Positions 63,169 to 64,000 of a DNA stretch of 64,000 nucleotides are shown here, one piece after another (position 1 is the first letter of the stretch; the number at the start of each line of letters is the position of its first letter). The notes below the pieces were generated by a model. That model ran no database searches, was not told where the DNA came from, and worked only from the letters and a program-made list of their open reading frames with translations. The DNA lies in contig NZ_JAAIVC010000001.1 in NCBI RefSeq assembly GCF_010975005.1, positions 62,001 through 126,000 of the forward strand. Reading direction: 5' to 3'. The position numbers and the translations under genes were made by a program. Source of the stretch: Caulobacter sp. 17J65-9. Lineage in GTDB: Bacteria; Pseudomonadota; Alphaproteobacteria; Caulobacterales; Caulobacteraceae.

Positions 63169-63903
63169 ATGAACGAGTTCCCCGCCCTCAAGCCCGAGTT
63201 CGCCGACACCCCGACCCTGGCCAAGCTCGAACCGCCCAAGGTCTCGACCCATCCGCCGCGCATCCTCCTGCTGTACGGGTCCCTGCGCGAGCGGTCCTAC
63301 AGCCGGTTTCTGACCTTCGAGGCCCAGCGCCTGCTGGACCGCATGGGCGCCGAGACGCGCGTGTTCGATCCGACCGGCCTGCCGCTGCCCGACGCCGCCA
63401 GCCCGGACCATCCCAAGGTGCAGGAGCTGCGCGAGCTGTCGCTCTGGAGCGAAGGGCAGGTCTGGACCAGCCCCGAACGACACGGGGCCATCACCGGCAT
63501 CATGAAGGCCCAGATCGACTGGATACCGCTCGAAATCGGCAGCGTCCGCCCGACCCAGGGGCGCACCCTGGCCGTGATGCAGGTGTCCGGCGGCTCGCAG
63601 TCGTTCAACGCCGTGAACACCATGCGCCTGCTGGGCCGCTGGATGCGGATGATCACCATCCCGAACCAGTCTTCGGTCGCCAAGGCCTATCAGGAGTTCG
63701 AGCCAGACGGCCGGATGAAGCCGTCGGCCTACTACGACCGTGTCGTCGACGTGATGGAGGAGCTGTTCAAGTTCACGCTCCTGACCCGGGATCGGAGCGA
63801 CTACCTGGTCGACCGCTACAGCGAGCGGAAGGCCGAAGGTCGCCCCACGCCGGAAGCCGCGCTGGCCGAGGCCGCTATGGCGCACGAGCGGAAAGCCCGG
63901 TGA
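63169..63903 (+). CDS. arsH: ArsH, NADPH-dependent FMN reductase
   Basis: 244 aa from ATG 63169; a GTG at 63160 overlapping the arsC stop is also possible. Flavodoxin-like domain with [20 protein letters not shown] near residue 35 and [15 protein letters not shown]. ArsH oxidises trivalent methyl- and aromatic arsenicals to less toxic pentavalent forms. The start of arsN overlaps its stop codon. Confidence 0.95.
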   Translation: MNEFPALKPEFADTPTLAKLEPPKVSTHPPRILLLYGSLRERSYSRFLTFEAQRLLDRMGAETRVFDPTGLPLPDAASPDHPKVQELRELSLWSEGQVWTSPERHGAITGIMKAQIDWIPLEIGSVRPTQGRTLAVMQVSGGSQSFNAVNTMRLLGRWMRMITIPNQSSVAKAYQEFEPDGRMKPSAYYDRVVDVMEELFKFTLLTRDRSDYLVDRYSERKAEGRPTPEAALAEAAMAHERKAR

Positions 63904-64000
63904 CCCTCACGTCTCGGGCGGCCGTTCCGGACGACGCCCCCGCCATCGCCGCCATCTACAATCAGGGCATCGAGGATCGGGTCGGCACGTTCGAGACCGA
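63900..64000 (+). CDS. arsN: ArsN-type GNAT acetyltransferase (partial, runs off right edge)
   Basis: 33 codons from GTG 63900, in a GTGA overlap with ars[21 protein letters not shown] then EDRVGTFET. This is the start of a GNAT acetyltransferase of the ArsN1 type, which inactivates the arsenical antibiotic arsinothricin. The position after arsH agrees. The rest is outside the window. Confidence 0.8.
   Translation, partial: MTLTSRAAVPDDAPAIAAIYNQGIEDRVGTFET

Overview
The window is GC-rich DNA whose codon use and gene content (a TonB-dependent receptor, P1B ATPases, an F-type tra operon with DsbC, ArsI/ArsH) suggest an alphaproteobacterium, probably Caulobacterales (Brevundimonas/Caulobacter/Phenylobacterium type). 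This placement is an inference from gene content only. No rRNA, tRNA, transposase, CRISPR array, replication gene or relaxase was found. The layout, a conjugation operon followed by stacked metal-resistance modules, fits a conjugative plasmid or an integrative conjugative element (ICE).

Layout. (1) 1-1600: the end of a DUF433/DUF5615 toxin-antitoxin pair and a small membrane protein. (2) 1614-22047, all on the minus strand: an F-type type IV secretion / mating-pair-formation operon in the order traA, L, E, K, B, a 42-aa lipoprotein, dsbC, V, C, an unknown gene, trbI, an unknown gene, an S26 peptidase, W, U, trbC, N, F, H, G. Most joints are ATGA, GTGA or TGATG overlaps. A Rho-independent terminator follows traG. 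The 336-bp region upstream of the pilin gene carries repeated TGACG motifs. (3) 22.4-29.6 kb: an unknown divergent gene, then a Cu(I) module of CopZ and two P1B ATPases, DUF305, small membrane proteins and CueR, with MerR/CueR-type operators. (4) 29.7-40.9 kb: a histidine-utilisation cluster (hutG, divergent hutU-hutH, an FAD oxidoreductase, hutC) followed by an XRE regulator, two PepSY membrane proteins and a TonB-dependent receptor. Similar CCTGTmTATAC boxes lie in the hutG/hutU intergenic region and upstream of the receptor, and a partial one lies before hutC. (5) 41.0-52.0 kb: two complete copAB periplasmic copper-oxidase modules. One is under a CueR-type box with copC and accessory genes. 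The other lies downstream of a cnrYXH-like trio (anti-sigma, periplasmic metal sensor, ECF sigma). DUF411, copC and copD follow. (6) 52.1-60.1 kb: MerR, MerT and a GDCCVxC protein with no MerA or MerP, then a Cys-rich exported protein and a CusCBA-F RND efflux system. (7) 60.2-64.0 kb: an arsenic operon (two arsR, arsI, two arsC types, aquaporin, arsH, start of arsN) with no ArsB or Acr3 pump in view.

How it works together. The copper genes cover sensing (CueR, Cnr-like sigma), cytosolic chaperoning and efflux (CopZ, P1B ATPases), periplasmic oxidation and sequestration (CopA/B/C/D, DUF305, DUF411) and transenvelope efflux (Cus). The arsenic genes appear to reduce As(V) to As(III) with release through an aquaglyceroporin, plus removal of organoarsenicals. 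The most unusual idea in the window is that HutC may control not only histidine catabolism but also an outer-membrane receptor/PepSY uptake module placed between the copper operons.
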